64,000 bases of DNA from Rhodanobacter spathiphylli B39 (GCF_000264295.1 NZ_AJXT01000028.1:1-64000), one strand, 5' to 3'. Shown: positions 18,721 through 27,674, numbered from the stretch's first letter. Notes: generated by a model not told the origin, from the sequence alone. Program-made: numbers and translations.

Positions 18721-20304
18721 TCAGCGCAGGATCACCGAGGCATATGGCGGCAGCCGGAGCTGGCCGTCAGCGAGCGTGGCGCCCGATCCAGTGTGGCGCG
18801 CAATGGTGGAAAACGTCGCGGCGCTGCGACCCAACATCACGGCCTGCGCCTGGCCGGACAGGTTGTGCAGCACCAGCACGTGGCTGCTCGCGTCCTGCAA
18901 TTGCCAGGCGGCGATGCGGGTGTTGGTGGTGGGCCATGCGTGCAGGACGCCATCGCGCAGGGCGCCGATCTCGCTGCGCCAGCGGATCAGGCTGCGGTAG
19001 TGCTGGAGCAGCGAGGCGGGATCGGCCAGCTCGGCCTGCACCGACACCCCGGCACCGTCGTGCGCCGTGGAAGCCTTCCAGGTGGTCTCGCCACCGGAAC
19101 GCCCCCAGCGCATCGGTTCGCGCAGGTCCGGATCGGGCTTCACCCCGCGCATGCCCAGTTCCTCGCCGTAATAGACGAATGGCTGGCCGGGAAGGGTCAA
19201 CAGCATCGCGGCGGCCATGCGCATGTGCTGCAAGTTGCCGCCTAGCTGGCTCATCACGCGTTCCTGATCGTGATTGGACAAGAAGGGTGCGTCCACGCCC
19301 GCCTTGCCGGTAGCCTTGCGATAGGCGGCGTCGGTGCGCGCCAGCAGCGCGGGCAGGTCGCCGGCGCGCTCGTTCCTGGCGCTGTCGATCAACTGGCTGG
19401 CCAGCGGAAAGTCGAACACCGCACTGAGCGGGCCGAACCACGGCGCGAGCCGGTCGGGTGAATCCTGGGTGACCTCGCCCACGATATAGACGTCCGGATG
19501 CAGCGCCTGCATGGCGCGGCGAAATTGCGACCACCAGGCCAGGTTTCTGGCGAGCACCCGGGGGTCGCCGTCCTGTGCCTTGAAGTCGTAGTAAATGTGC
19601 TGGGCGGCATCGAGCCGAAAGCCGTCGACGCCCTGCTTCAGCCAGTAGCGGCCCACGTCGAGCATTGCCTGGCGTACGGCCGGCGTGTCGTAGTTGAGGT
19701 CGGGCATGGCGCCGGTGAAGTCGCCCAGGTAGTGCGCGCTGCCGGCGGCGCGCCAGGCCTGGCCGCCGACGGCACTGGCCGCGGACAGGTCGTTATGCGG
19801 GCCGGCCCAGCTGTACCAGTCGTGGTACGGATTGGCCGGATCGCGCGCGGCGACGAACCAGGGATGCTGGTCGCTGGTGTGGTTGATCACCAGGTCGATG
19901 ATCACCTTGATGCCGCGCTGGTGCGCTTCGGCCAGCAGGCGGCGGAAGTCGCCCGGAGTGCCGTACTGCGGGTTGATGCCGTAGTAGTCGGTGACGTCGT
20001 AGCCGTGATAGCTGGGGGACGGATTGATCGGCATCAGCCAGATGCCGCTGACGCCCAGCGACTTGAGGTAGTCGAGCCTGGCGGTGACGCCGTTGAGGTC
20101 GCCGATGCCGTCGCCGTTGCTGTCGACCCAACTGCGCACGAAGATTTCGTACCAGACGTCCGCGCGGGCGGTAGAGGCAGCGCCTGGCGACAACGTCTTG
20201 ACCGCGGCCTCATGGTGTTCGGCAGACGCTCGCACGGATGGCGCCGCACATCCGGTGACGAGCAGGGCCGTGCACATGAGCAAGACAAGGGCAGCAGGGC
20301 GCAT
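18721..20304 (-). CDS. GH13 alpha-amylase family lipoprotein
   Basis: A 527-residue family 13 enzyme carried on a lipid anchor. The signal peptide ends in the lipobox LVTGC with Cys19, so it sits on a membrane facing the periplasm or the cell surface. Catalytic residues are Asp232 in GFRLD, Glu277 in IVGEV and Asp346 in LSNHD; the calcium-binding-type loop DSNGDGIGDL is at 61-70. The ATG was chosen because GGAG lies eight bases upstream and it begins the lipoprotein signal. It heads the operon with GH31. It probably makes short oligosaccharides for the receptor or for GH31; alpha-glucosidase or oligo-1,6-glucosidase specificity is also possible. Confidence 0.9.
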   Translation of the reverse strand: MRPAALVLLMCTALLVTGCAAPSVRASAEHHEAAVKTLSPGAASTARADVWYEIFVRSWVDSNGDGIGDLNGVTARLDYLKSLGVSGIWLMPINPSPSYHGYDVTDYYGINPQYGTPGDFRRLLAEAHQRGIKVIIDLVINHTSDQHPWFVAARDPANPYHDWYSWAGPHNDLSAASAVGGQAWRAAGSAHYLGDFTGAMPDLNYDTPAVRQAMLDVGRYWLKQGVDGFRLDAAQHIYYDFKAQDGDPRVLARNLAWWSQFRRAMQALHPDVYIVGEVTQDSPDRLAPWFGPLSAVFDFPLASQLIDSARNERAGDLPALLARTDAAYRKATGKAGVDAPFLSNHDQERVMSQLGGNLQHMRMAAAMLLTLPGQPFVYYGEELGMRGVKPDPDLREPMRWGRSGGETTWKASTAHDGAGVSVQAELADPASLLQHYRSLIRWRSEIGALRDGVLHAWPTTNTRIAAWQLQDASSHVLVLHNLSGQAQAVMLGRSAATFSTIARHTGSGATLADGQLRLPPYASVILR

Positions 20305-20433
20305 CAACGGGGCTCCGGCAACTTGCGGCTGATCGTGTCGTTTTCGCGCAGCCAATGGCTTGCGCCGGACGGCGACCATCCATCTAGAGAGTGCTCTTCA
20401 TGGTAGGCCGCCGGGTGGCGGATGCCGCAGTTC

Positions 20434-20448
20434 TGCATACGTATTCAT
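20434..20448. promoter_or_regulatory. LacI-type operator, copy 2 (TGCATACGTATTCAT)
   Basis: Identical to the copy at 5893. It lies 130 bp upstream of the GH13 lipoprotein start and is oriented as ATGAATACGTATGCA towards that gene. The CTACCATG element (TACCAT at 20400-20405, minus strand) follows 28 bp downstream, almost the same spacing as at copy 1. Confidence 0.75.
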
Positions 20449-20500
20449 GCGCGGCCAGGGCAGTTCTGCGTGCGCAACTCGCGCGATGCAAATGGCCGGC

Positions 20501-20533
20501 AAAAAAAAACCCGCCGGCGTCGCCGCCGGCAGG
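20501..20533 (-). terminator. Rho-independent terminator of TonB receptor 2
   Basis: On the minus strand a 10-bp stem, CCTGCCGGCG pairing with CGCCGGCGGG through one G-T pair, is closed by a four-base loop and followed by nine T. It lies 22 bp after the receptor stop, so the receptor is transcribed alone. Confidence 0.9.
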
Positions 20534-20554
20534 ACAGGGAGTAGCTGCGTTGGC

Positions 20555-23371
20555 TTAGAACTTGTACGTGGCGCCAAGCAGGTAGGTGCGGCCCCACTCG
20601 ATGTACTCGAGCGGACGATCCTTGGTGCCGGCGTAGGTGCGATACGGCGCGTTCGTCAGGTTGCTGGCCTGCAGCTGCACACTGAGTCCGTGCAGCTTGC
20701 TGCCCTCGGCGAAGGTGTAGCCAATCTGTGCGTCGAAGATTTTTTCGCCTACGACATAGCGCAGCGTGCGCGCACCGTTGAAGTTGCCGATCTCGCCGAT
20801 GAAGTCCGAACGCTTGCGCTCACTGATGCGGGCATCGAACCCGTTCTTTTCATAGTAGGCGGTGAGGTTGAACACGCGCTTGGACAGGCCTGGCAGGCTG
20901 ATCGGGCCATCGCCCACGCTGGTCGCGTTCTCGGGAGATCTGATCTTGACGCTGCTGTCGTTGAAGCTCGCGCTGCCCAGCACGCCGAAGCCATCAAGTG
21001 CCGGCGTAAACATGCTCAGCGGTATCGATGCCGACAATTCCAGACCCTTCAGGCTGCCGCCCTTGCCGTTGAACGGCGCACTGAAGGTTCCCTTGGTCAG
21101 GGTCGGCGGCTCGTTGGGGCCCGGCACATAATTGGCTACCAGGGACGAGAAGTCGTAGCCGTCGCGGGTCTGCGTGTAGATGTAGCTGGTCAGGTCCTTG
21201 TAGAAGAACGCCGCGGCGACGTAGCCATTGCCACCGAAGTATTTTTCCCACGACAGATCGAAGGCATTGGCGCGCCACGGATCGAGCCTTGGATTGCCGC
21301 CGCTGGCACCCGGCTTGCCGGTGGTCTTGTCGACACCGAACTCCAGCGAGGCGCGCATGTCGTCCATGCGCGGACGTGCCACCTGCTTGGCCAGTGCCAC
21401 GCGGAGCATCTGGGTTTCGGTAAGCGAGAAGGCCAGATTCAGGCTCGGCAGTACGTCGGTATAGGTCTTGCCGTCGGTGAACCTTTCGATCTGGCTGCCA
21501 ACCGGCTTCGAATCATTGAAGACGTTGGCCGATGAGGACTGGTCCGCGCGCTGCACCTGGACGCCTACATTGCCGCGCACGGGAATGCCCCATACGGTGT
21601 CGATATTCGCCATCGCGTAGGCGGTGGTGATTTTCTCCGACAGGTCCCAGGCCTTGGACACCAGATACGAGGCGTCTTCGTTTGGCGCGAAAGTCATGTA
21701 GCGCGCGACGGCACCCGGCACATACCACGACGGGATCTTGCCGACGCCGGCGAAACCCAGGTCCACCAGGCCGTACTGCAGGTCGGGTGCGATGGCCGTG
21801 TCGCCCTGGGCACCGACGTTGATGTTGCCTTCGGGCTGGTGCTTGATCTTTTCGCGGTCGGCGTAGTTGATGCCCACTTCCACGTCGGTGATCAGCTGGT
21901 TGACCGAATCGGGCATCGGGATGGTGGCGCCGAGCTTGGCGCTCTTCAGCTGATCGCTTACCCTCGGCGCCTTGCCGTAGCCTGAGCCGTAAATGGTGTT
22001 GGTCAGGAACAGCTTGCTCGCATCGGAATAGTCGAGTCCGGGCGCCAGCTGGGAAAAGTTGCTGCCCGAGTAGTTCAGGTTCAGCGAGTCGAGCTGCGGT
22101 GCAGGCACCAGCTGGGTGTTGTTCTCGAGATTGAGCTCGCGACGCTTGGCCTTGGAGTAGCTGAGGTCGGCCACGATGCTGACCTGGCCGGCATTGAACT
22201 CGTTCTTCCAGCCTGCCGCGTTGATGGTGTCGTGACGGCTGTTGTACATGCCGCGCACCAGCGGATAGATGTTGTTGGCCGTGCCGCTGGTGAATGTCCC
22301 GTTGCTGTTGATCGTCGGGTTGGTGACGGCGAGACGGCCGTAGCCGCCGTTGTAGTCGCCGAGGTTCACTTCGAACTGGTTGGCGGTGTCCTTCTGCGTG
22401 GCCTTGGTATGGAACAGGTCGAGCGTGCTGGTCCAGCTTTCCGACGGCCGCCATTCCACCGTGGCCATCACGCCGTCACGCTTGGTGTAGCCGGTACGGC
22501 GCAACGCCTTGATGCCATCCGAGAACCAGGTGCCGGCGGGCACGCCCGGACGCCAGTTGTCACCCACCTGCTGCCAGGGTTCGTACAGACCCACCTGATT
22601 TTCCTGGGTTGGCGTCTGCGAGTGCGCGTAGCCAACGGCGATGCCCAGCGTGTGATCCATGAACTGGCCGATGTAGCTGGCGTTGAATCGATTGCCGAAC
22701 GCACTCGAATCTGCTGCCCGGCCCAGCGAATTGTGCTGGCCGCGCACACCGACGACAGCTACGGGCTGCTGGTAGTCCAGGGGCCGCACGGTGTGCATGT
22801 CGAGCGTGCCGGAAAGTCCCTGGCCGATCAGGCTGGCCCTGGGTGTCTTGTACACGGTGACCCCGCTGACCAGTTCGGAAGGATACTGGTCAAATTCCAC
22901 ACTGCGGTTGTCACCGGTGCTGACCATCTCGCGACCGTTGAGCAGGGTGGTGGCGAAGTCCGGTGAGAGACCGCGCACGCTGATCACCTGGGCGCGGCCG
23001 GCGACACGCTGGGCCGACACGCCCGGCAGGCGCGCAATCGATTCGGCGATGCTGACGTCAGGCAGCTTGCCGATGTCTTCGGAAGAAATGGCCTCGACGA
23101 TCTCGTTGGACGATTGTTTGGTCGCGATCGCGCTCTGGATACTCTGCGCGAAGCCGCTCACCGTCACCACACCGAGTTCGGTGGCCTGCTGCTTTTTCTT
23201 AGCCTTGGCATCCCTGACTTCCTGGGTGTTGGAAGCGGTGCTTCCCTGGGTGGTGTCCTGGCCGGACTGGTCGGCGTTGCCGGCCGGAGGTGTCGCGGCC
23301 CAGGTCACCGAGGTGGCGCAGAAGCCCACCGATGCCAGCGCCAGAACCAGCACTTTGCGTTTGAGTATCAC
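20555..23371 (-). CDS. TonB-dependent receptor 2 (maltodextrin receptor MalA-like)
   Basis: A 938-residue outer-membrane receptor of the Xanthomonas/Caulobacter TonB receptor group, whose Caulobacter member MalA takes up maltodextrins. It has a signal peptide (VLALASVGFCATSVTWA), a TonB box-like VVTVSGF, plug motifs EDIGKLPDVSIAESIARLPG and VRGLSPDF, and a barrel ending in Phe (GATYKF). The GTG start was chosen because GGGAGGGG lies six bases upstream and it gives a clean signal peptide; ATG codons further up lack such a site. Operator copy 3 precedes it and it diverges from the cytosolic GH13 gene, forming an uptake and cleavage pair. Confidence 0.92.
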   Translation of the reverse strand: MILKRKVLVLALASVGFCATSVTWAATPPAGNADQSGQDTTQGSTASNTQEVRDAKAKKKQQATELGVVTVSGFAQSIQSAIATKQSSNEIVEAISSEDIGKLPDVSIAESIARLPGVSAQRVAGRAQVISVRGLSPDFATTLLNGREMVSTGDNRSVEFDQYPSELVSGVTVYKTPRASLIGQGLSGTLDMHTVRPLDYQQPVAVVGVRGQHNSLGRAADSSAFGNRFNASYIGQFMDHTLGIAVGYAHSQTPTQENQVGLYEPWQQVGDNWRPGVPAGTWFSDGIKALRRTGYTKRDGVMATVEWRPSESWTSTLDLFHTKATQKDTANQFEVNLGDYNGGYGRLAVTNPTINSNGTFTSGTANNIYPLVRGMYNSRHDTINAAGWKNEFNAGQVSIVADLSYSKAKRRELNLENNTQLVPAPQLDSLNLNYSGSNFSQLAPGLDYSDASKLFLTNTIYGSGYGKAPRVSDQLKSAKLGATIPMPDSVNQLITDVEVGINYADREKIKHQPEGNINVGAQGDTAIAPDLQYGLVDLGFAGVGKIPSWYVPGAVARYMTFAPNEDASYLVSKAWDLSEKITTAYAMANIDTVWGIPVRGNVGVQVQRADQSSSANVFNDSKPVGSQIERFTDGKTYTDVLPSLNLAFSLTETQMLRVALAKQVARPRMDDMRASLEFGVDKTTGKPGASGGNPRLDPWRANAFDLSWEKYFGGNGYVAAAFFYKDLTSYIYTQTRDGYDFSSLVANYVPGPNEPPTLTKGTFSAPFNGKGGSLKGLELSASIPLSMFTPALDGFGVLGSASFNDSSVKIRSPENATSVGDGPISLPGLSKRVFNLTAYYEKNGFDARISERKRSDFIGEIGNFNGARTLRYVVGEKIFDAQIGYTFAEGSKLHGLSVQLQASNLTNAPYRTYAGTKDRPLEYIEWGRTYLLGATYKF

Positions 23372-23512
23372 CGTTATCCCCTCCCAGGGTTGCACGTCAT
23401 TATTGGTCATTGGTTTCAGCCCCAGCGTCGCGGCGGATGACTCGCGCTTGCGCAGCACCTGTTCGTCGACGTGACGCCATGGTAGGGCGGCGTCCGCCGG
23501 TCGGACCGTTCA

Positions 23513-23527
23513 TGCATACGTATTCAT
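23513..23527. promoter_or_regulatory. LacI-type operator, copy 3 (TGCATACGTATTCAT)
   Basis: Identical to copies 1 and 2, 142 bp before the receptor 2 start and oriented towards it. The CTACCATG -10-like element lies 28 bp downstream. Confidence 0.75.
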
Positions 23528-23716
23528 TGTGCTGCTGTGCGTCGAAGACGACGCTGCAACGCAGTCGCCGAGGATGTGTCGATCGATTGGGCATCGATGC
23601 GTGGTTGGCTGGCGCGGATGCCGATGCGGCGCTGTTTGCGCACTCGACAGCAGTGATGGAAGCGGGTTCGTCGCTGCATCGTCGCGCCTCATGCTGCGCT
23701 GCGATAAGCGCATTCG

Positions 23717-23731
23717 ATGAATACGTATGCA
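23717..23731. promoter_or_regulatory. LacI-type operator, copy 4 (ATGAATACGTATGCA)
   Basis: The same 15 bp as the other copies but on the opposite strand, so it points towards the plus-strand GH13 gene 107 bp downstream. TAAGCT begins 29 bp after it, the position held by TACCAT at the other copies. Confidence 0.75.
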
Positions 23732-23837
23732 CTGTCGCGGTGCTGTCTGCACGCTGCCGCTAAGCTCTTCCACGGGCTGCACAACTGCGTGCCTGCAGGC
23801 GCGCGCTTCGACAGCGGCAAACACACGGGACAAGCGA

Positions 23838-25460
23838 ATGACCGATGCACCCTGGTGGCGCGGCGCCGTCACCTATCAGATTTACCCGCGCAGTTTCCTG
23901 GACACCGATGGCGACGGCGTGGGCGATCTGCCGGGCATCATCGCGCGTCTCGACTACGTGGCCAGCCTTGGCGTGGACGCGATCTGGGTGGCGCCGTTCT
24001 TCAAGTCGCCGATGGCCGATTTCGGCTACGACATCGCCGACTATCGCGACGTCGATCCGCTGTTCGGCACGCTGGCCGACTTCGATGCGCTGCTGGAAAA
24101 GGCGCACGGGCTGGGCCTGAAGGTGATGATCGACCAGGTGCTCAGCCACACCTCGGCCGAGCACGCGTGGTTCCGCGAAAGCCGGCAAAGCCGCGACAAC
24201 CCGAAGGCCGACTGGTACGTGTGGGCCGACGCGAAGGACGACGGCAGTGCGCCGAACAACTGGCTGTCGCTGTTCGGCGGTTCGGCGTGGCAATGGGAGC
24301 CGCGCCGCGGCCAGTATTACCTGCACAACTTCCTGACCTCGCAGCCGGACCTGAATTTCCACCACGCGGAAGTGCGCGCGGCGATCCTGGACAGCGTGCG
24401 TTTCTGGCTGGACAAGGGCGTCGACGGCTTCCGCCTGGATGCGATCAACTTCTGCTTCCACGACCGCCAGCTGCGCGACAACCCGCCCAAGCCCAAGGAC
24501 AAGCGCGTGGGCCGCGGCTTCAGCCCGGACAACCCGTACGCGTTCCAGTACCACTATTTCAACAACACGCAGCCGGAAAACCTGGCCTTCCTGGGCGAGC
24601 TGCGCGCGCTGATGGACGGCTATCCGGGCGCGACCACGCTGGGCGAGATCTCCTCGGAGGATTCGCTGGCGACGATGGCCGAATACACCCGTCCCGGCCG
24701 CCTGCACATGGGCTACAGCTTCGAGCTGCTCACCGACGACTTCAGCGCCGCGCACATCCGCGGCACGGTGCAGACGCTGGAGGCGCAGATGACCGAAGGC
24801 TGGCCATGCTGGGCGATCTCCAACCACGATGTCGAACGCGTGCTGACGCGCTGGGGCAAGGGGCGGTCATCCGCATCACTGGCCAACCTGCTCACCGCGA
24901 TGGTCTGCTCGCTGCGTGGCTCGGTCTGCGTCTACCAGGGCGAGGAGTTGGGCCTGACCGAGGCGGAGCTGCCGTTCGAGGCGCTGCAGGACCCTTACGG
25001 CATCGCGTTCTGGCCACAGTTCAAGGGTCGCGACGGTTGCCGCACGCCGATGCCGTGGAGCGATGACGCGGCGCACGCTGGCTTCAGCCAGGGCACGCCG
25101 TGGCTGCCGGTGCCGGACGAACATCGCGAGCTGGCGGTGAGTCGTCAGGACGGTGATCCACATTCGGTGTTGAACGGTTTCCGTACCTTCATGCACTGGC
25201 GCCAGTCGCGACCGGCGATGCGCTGGGGCGACATTGCCTTCATCGACACCGTCGAGCCGGTGCTTGCCTTCACCCGCCACCTGGCCGAACGAACCGTGCT
25301 GGTGGTGTTCAACCTGGGCGACGCGCCGGTCAGCATCGATCTTCCCGACGAGCTTGCGCGGCTGCATCCGCTGGACGGGCACGGCCTGCTGTCGGGCAGC
25401 CTCGAAGGAAGCCGCCTGCAGCTTCCCGGCTACGGCGCGTGGTTTGCCGGCGTGGCGTGA
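23838..25460 (+). CDS. GH13 alpha-glucosidase, cytoplasmic
   Basis: A 540-residue family 13 enzyme without a signal peptide, of the alpha-glucosidase/oligo-1,6-glucosidase group. Motifs are YQIYPRSFLDTDGDGVGDL (13-31), Asp201 in FRLDAIN, Glu270 in TLGEISSED and Asp331 in SNHDVER. The ATG encoding MTDAPWW follows GGGACAAGCGA and starts where homologues start. It should split imported maltose and maltodextrins to glucose, completing the pathway of receptor, periplasmic glucosidases and MFS carrier. It diverges from receptor 2 with operator copy 4 in its promoter. Sucrose or trehalose hydrolysis cannot be excluded. Confidence 0.92.
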   Translation: MTDAPWWRGAVTYQIYPRSFLDTDGDGVGDLPGIIARLDYVASLGVDAIWVAPFFKSPMADFGYDIADYRDVDPLFGTLADFDALLEKAHGLGLKVMIDQVLSHTSAEHAWFRESRQSRDNPKADWYVWADAKDDGSAPNNWLSLFGGSAWQWEPRRGQYYLHNFLTSQPDLNFHHAEVRAAILDSVRFWLDKGVDGFRLDAINFCFHDRQLRDNPPKPKDKRVGRGFSPDNPYAFQYHYFNNTQPENLAFLGELRALMDGYPGATTLGEISSEDSLATMAEYTRPGRLHMGYSFELLTDDFSAAHIRGTVQTLEAQMTEGWPCWAISNHDVERVLTRWGKGRSSASLANLLTAMVCSLRGSVCVYQGEELGLTEAELPFEALQDPYGIAFWPQFKGRDGCRTPMPWSDDAAHAGFSQGTPWLPVPDEHRELAVSRQDGDPHSVLNGFRTFMHWRQSRPAMRWGDIAFIDTVEPVLAFTRHLAERTVLVVFNLGDAPVSIDLPDELARLHPLDGHGLLSGSLEGSRLQLPGYGAWFAGVA

Positions 25461-25485
25461 TGGTGTTGCCGCGGTTTTTGCGTTG

Positions 25486-25525
25486 ACCCCACCCCGACCC
25501 TCCCCTGCAAGCAGGGGAGGGAGCA
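25486..25525. repeat. Dispersed 40-bp repeat with 11-bp hairpin, copy A
   Basis: ACCCCACCCCGACCCTCCCC opens the element, which folds into the perfect stem CCCTCCCCTGC/GCAGGGGAGGG with an AA loop. A near-identical copy lies at 41314-41353. There is no T tract. It sits between the convergent GH13 and M28 genes and may also end transcription. Confidence 0.6.
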
Positions 25526-25531
25526 GTCCGG

Positions 25532-27193
25532 CTATTTCCGTTCGGCGCTGCTGGCGTCGCGGATGCTGCGGAATTCGGAGTCCTTGCTCCAGTCCGGCCA
25601 CTGGTCGGAATTGGCCAGGTCGCTGCCCACGTCGTGGAGCACCTGCAGGTCGCGCGCCATGCCGGTGAACGACCAGTCCGCTTCCCATTGGTCGGCGGGC
25701 TGGTGGTAGCGCTTGGCGGTGTAGTCGTCCTCGGCGGCCTTGCCGGCTGCCAGGCCGCCATCGATCCAGTCATTGCCCGAGCCGAACGAGACCGCCGGCA
25801 CGCCGCGCTTGGCGAACGAGAAGTGATCGGACCGGAAGAAGTAGCCCGCCTCGGGTTTCGGGTCGGCGGTGTAGCTGATGTCGTGCTTCTTCGCCTCGGC
25901 GATCAGGTCGTCGAGCAGGCCCAGCTTCGCGCTGCCGGAGATGGTGAAGTTGCGCGCGGGGCCATGCGGATCGAGCGCGTCCATGTTGAGCACACCGACC
26001 GTGGTGGCCAGCGGGTAGAGCGGATTGGCCGCGTAATACTCGGAGCCGAGCAGGCCCTTTTCCTCGGCGGTGACGTTGAGGAACACCACCGTGCGCTCGG
26101 GCCTGGGGCCCTGGGCGAAGGCGCGTCCCATCTCGATCAGCGCCGCGGTGCCGGTGGCGTTGTCGACGGCGCCGTTGTAGATGCGGTCGCCGCTGGCGTC
26201 CGGCGCGCCGACGCCCAGATGATCCCAGTGCGCGCTGTAGATCACCGTCTGGTCCGGGCGCTTGCTGCCTTCCACGCGGCCGACGATGTTGTGCGAGGTG
26301 ATCACCTGCGAATCGACCTTGAAGTGGGCCGAGAGGCTTTCGTCCTTCAGCGTGACCGGCTTGAAGTCGCGCGTCTGCGCCTGCCTCTTCAGCGCATCGA
26401 AATCCAGCCCGGCGTGACTGAACATCTGTACGGCCAGATCGCGCTGAATCCAGCCTTCCAGTTCCGGGTGCACGGCGGCGGGCTTGTCGCGCACGATGTC
26501 GAACATCGCGTTGATGTTGGAGTTCTTCACCGTGGCCCAGCCGTACGAAGCAGGCGCGGTTTCGTGGATCACCAGCAGGCCGAGCGCGCCCTGCCGCGCG
26601 GCTTCCTCGAACTTGTAGGTCCAGCGGCCGTAGTAGGTCATCGCCTTGCCGCCGAAGTCGCCGTGGCCGGTCTCGAAATCCGGATCGTTGATCAGCACCA
26701 CGGCGATCTTGCCGTGCAGGTCGACGCCCTTGAAATCATCCCAGTTCCGCTCCGGCGCCTTCACGCCGTAGCCGACGAACACCAGCGGCGCGTTGCGGAT
26801 TGCCACCTCGGTCGAGCCGTTCATCGGGGCGCGGATCGCGATCTGCTCGCCCTGGGTCACCTTTTCATGCTGGTCGCCAAGCGCCAGCCGCAACACCGGC
26901 GTGCCGACGATCGCGCTGCGTCGCAACGGCACTGCCTGGGTCCAGCCGCGGTTGCCGTCCTTGAGGTCGCCGCCCGGTTGCAGGCCGGCGGCTTTCATCT
27001 GCGCCACCACGTAATCGATGGTCTTCGTCTCGGCCGGCGTGGCCGGCCCGCGGCCTTCGAAGGCATCCGAGGAAAGCGTCTTCACCGTGGCCGAAAGCCG
27101 CTCGGTGCTGAAGCCGGGCTGGTCGGTGGCCTGGGCGGTCGAGAACGCAGCCATGATCACGGCGCTGAGGAGTAGTCGCTTCACGGGCTTCAC
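25532..27193 (-). CDS. M28-family zinc aminopeptidase with PA domain, exported
   Basis: A 553-residue exported metallopeptidase. A signal peptide (core LLLSAVIMAAFSTAQA) is followed by a protease-associated insert and then the M28 catalytic domain. The metal-binding and catalytic signatures are SAHWDHLG, GAVDNATG, TAEEKGLLGSEYY, LNMDAL and RSDHFSFAKRGVP, in family order. It probably removes N-terminal residues from peptides in the periplasm or outside the cell. The start is a GTG; a second in-frame GTG three codons later (27184) would also give a full signal peptide. It is convergent with the sugar locus and has no evident role in it. Confidence 0.9.
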   Translation of the reverse strand: MKPVKRLLLSAVIMAAFSTAQATDQPGFSTERLSATVKTLSSDAFEGRGPATPAETKTIDYVVAQMKAAGLQPGGDLKDGNRGWTQAVPLRRSAIVGTPVLRLALGDQHEKVTQGEQIAIRAPMNGSTEVAIRNAPLVFVGYGVKAPERNWDDFKGVDLHGKIAVVLINDPDFETGHGDFGGKAMTYYGRWTYKFEEAARQGALGLLVIHETAPASYGWATVKNSNINAMFDIVRDKPAAVHPELEGWIQRDLAVQMFSHAGLDFDALKRQAQTRDFKPVTLKDESLSAHFKVDSQVITSHNIVGRVEGSKRPDQTVIYSAHWDHLGVGAPDASGDRIYNGAVDNATGTAALIEMGRAFAQGPRPERTVVFLNVTAEEKGLLGSEYYAANPLYPLATTVGVLNMDALDPHGPARNFTISGSAKLGLLDDLIAEAKKHDISYTADPKPEAGYFFRSDHFSFAKRGVPAVSFGSGNDWIDGGLAAGKAAEDDYTAKRYHQPADQWEADWSFTGMARDLQVLHDVGSDLANSDQWPDWSKDSEFRSIRDASSAERK

Positions 27194-27262
27194 CTGTCGT
27201 AAGGGCAGAGTGCTCCGATACTAGTCAGCAAGTTCCTGCGGGTCTACGCCGGCGGCGCCGGT

Positions 27263-27556
27263 TCACGCCTTGCGGCTGCGCCGCGGTTTCGCCTGGGCGG
27301 CGGCGATCAGATCCTGCAGGTAGGCGATGCCTTCCTCCTCCGGAAAGAACGCCACGACGTCCGCCACGGTCAGTTCGTGCCGTTTGCGCAAGGCCAGGAA
27401 CTCCTCGCGGGCCATCGCCATCCGCTGGGCGGCCAGCGCCTTCTTGCCGAGCGGTTTCCCGCCGGGCGGTTTGGCGGCCTGCTGCTTCTCCACCTTCTGT
27501 TCAAGCCTGGCGAGCTCTTCCTGGAACTGGCGGAAGTCGTATTTCTGGGAAGTCAT
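27263..27556 (-). CDS. Small conserved-looking protein with coiled coil and basic tail
   Basis: A 97-residue protein I cannot assign. Residues 1-30 (MTSQKYDFRQFQEELARLEQ onward) look like a coiled coil. A Pro/Gly/Lys linker follows, then a predicted helical domain with HELTVADVVAFFPEEEG. The end is very basic (KPRRSRKA). Coiled coil plus basic tail is the layout of small nucleoid proteins, but the H-NS DNA-binding signature is absent. The ATG at 27556 was preferred over an earlier in-frame ATG at 27619, whose extra residues look non-coding. It stands alone between the M28 gene and another small gene on the same strand. Confidence 0.6.
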   Translation of the reverse strand: MTSQKYDFRQFQEELARLEQKVEKQQAAKPPGGKPLGKKALAAQRMAMAREEFLALRKRHELTVADVVAFFPEEEGIAYLQDLIAAAQAKPRRSRKA

Positions 27557-27674
27557 GAACTTGGAGACGTCGTCATTGGGTGGGGCGATTTTCGCACGTC
27601 CGCTTCCCACGGCGCCCACGACCCGCCGGCCAGCGTCCGGGCCAGCGGGATGGCGACGAAGCCGTCCTGACGAC

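Larger units (their letters stand above)
23372..23837. promoter_or_regulatory. Divergent promoter region with two operators
   Basis: These 466 bp separate receptor 2 from the GH13 alpha-glucosidase and contain no supported gene. They hold two operator copies about 204 bp apart, a -10-like TACCAT for the receptor (23479-23484, minus strand) and a weaker TAAGCT (23761-23766) in the matching place for the GH13 gene. A GTAGGGCGG-type repeat overlaps the receptor promoter (23482-23498). The distance between operators would allow DNA looping. Confidence 0.6.
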
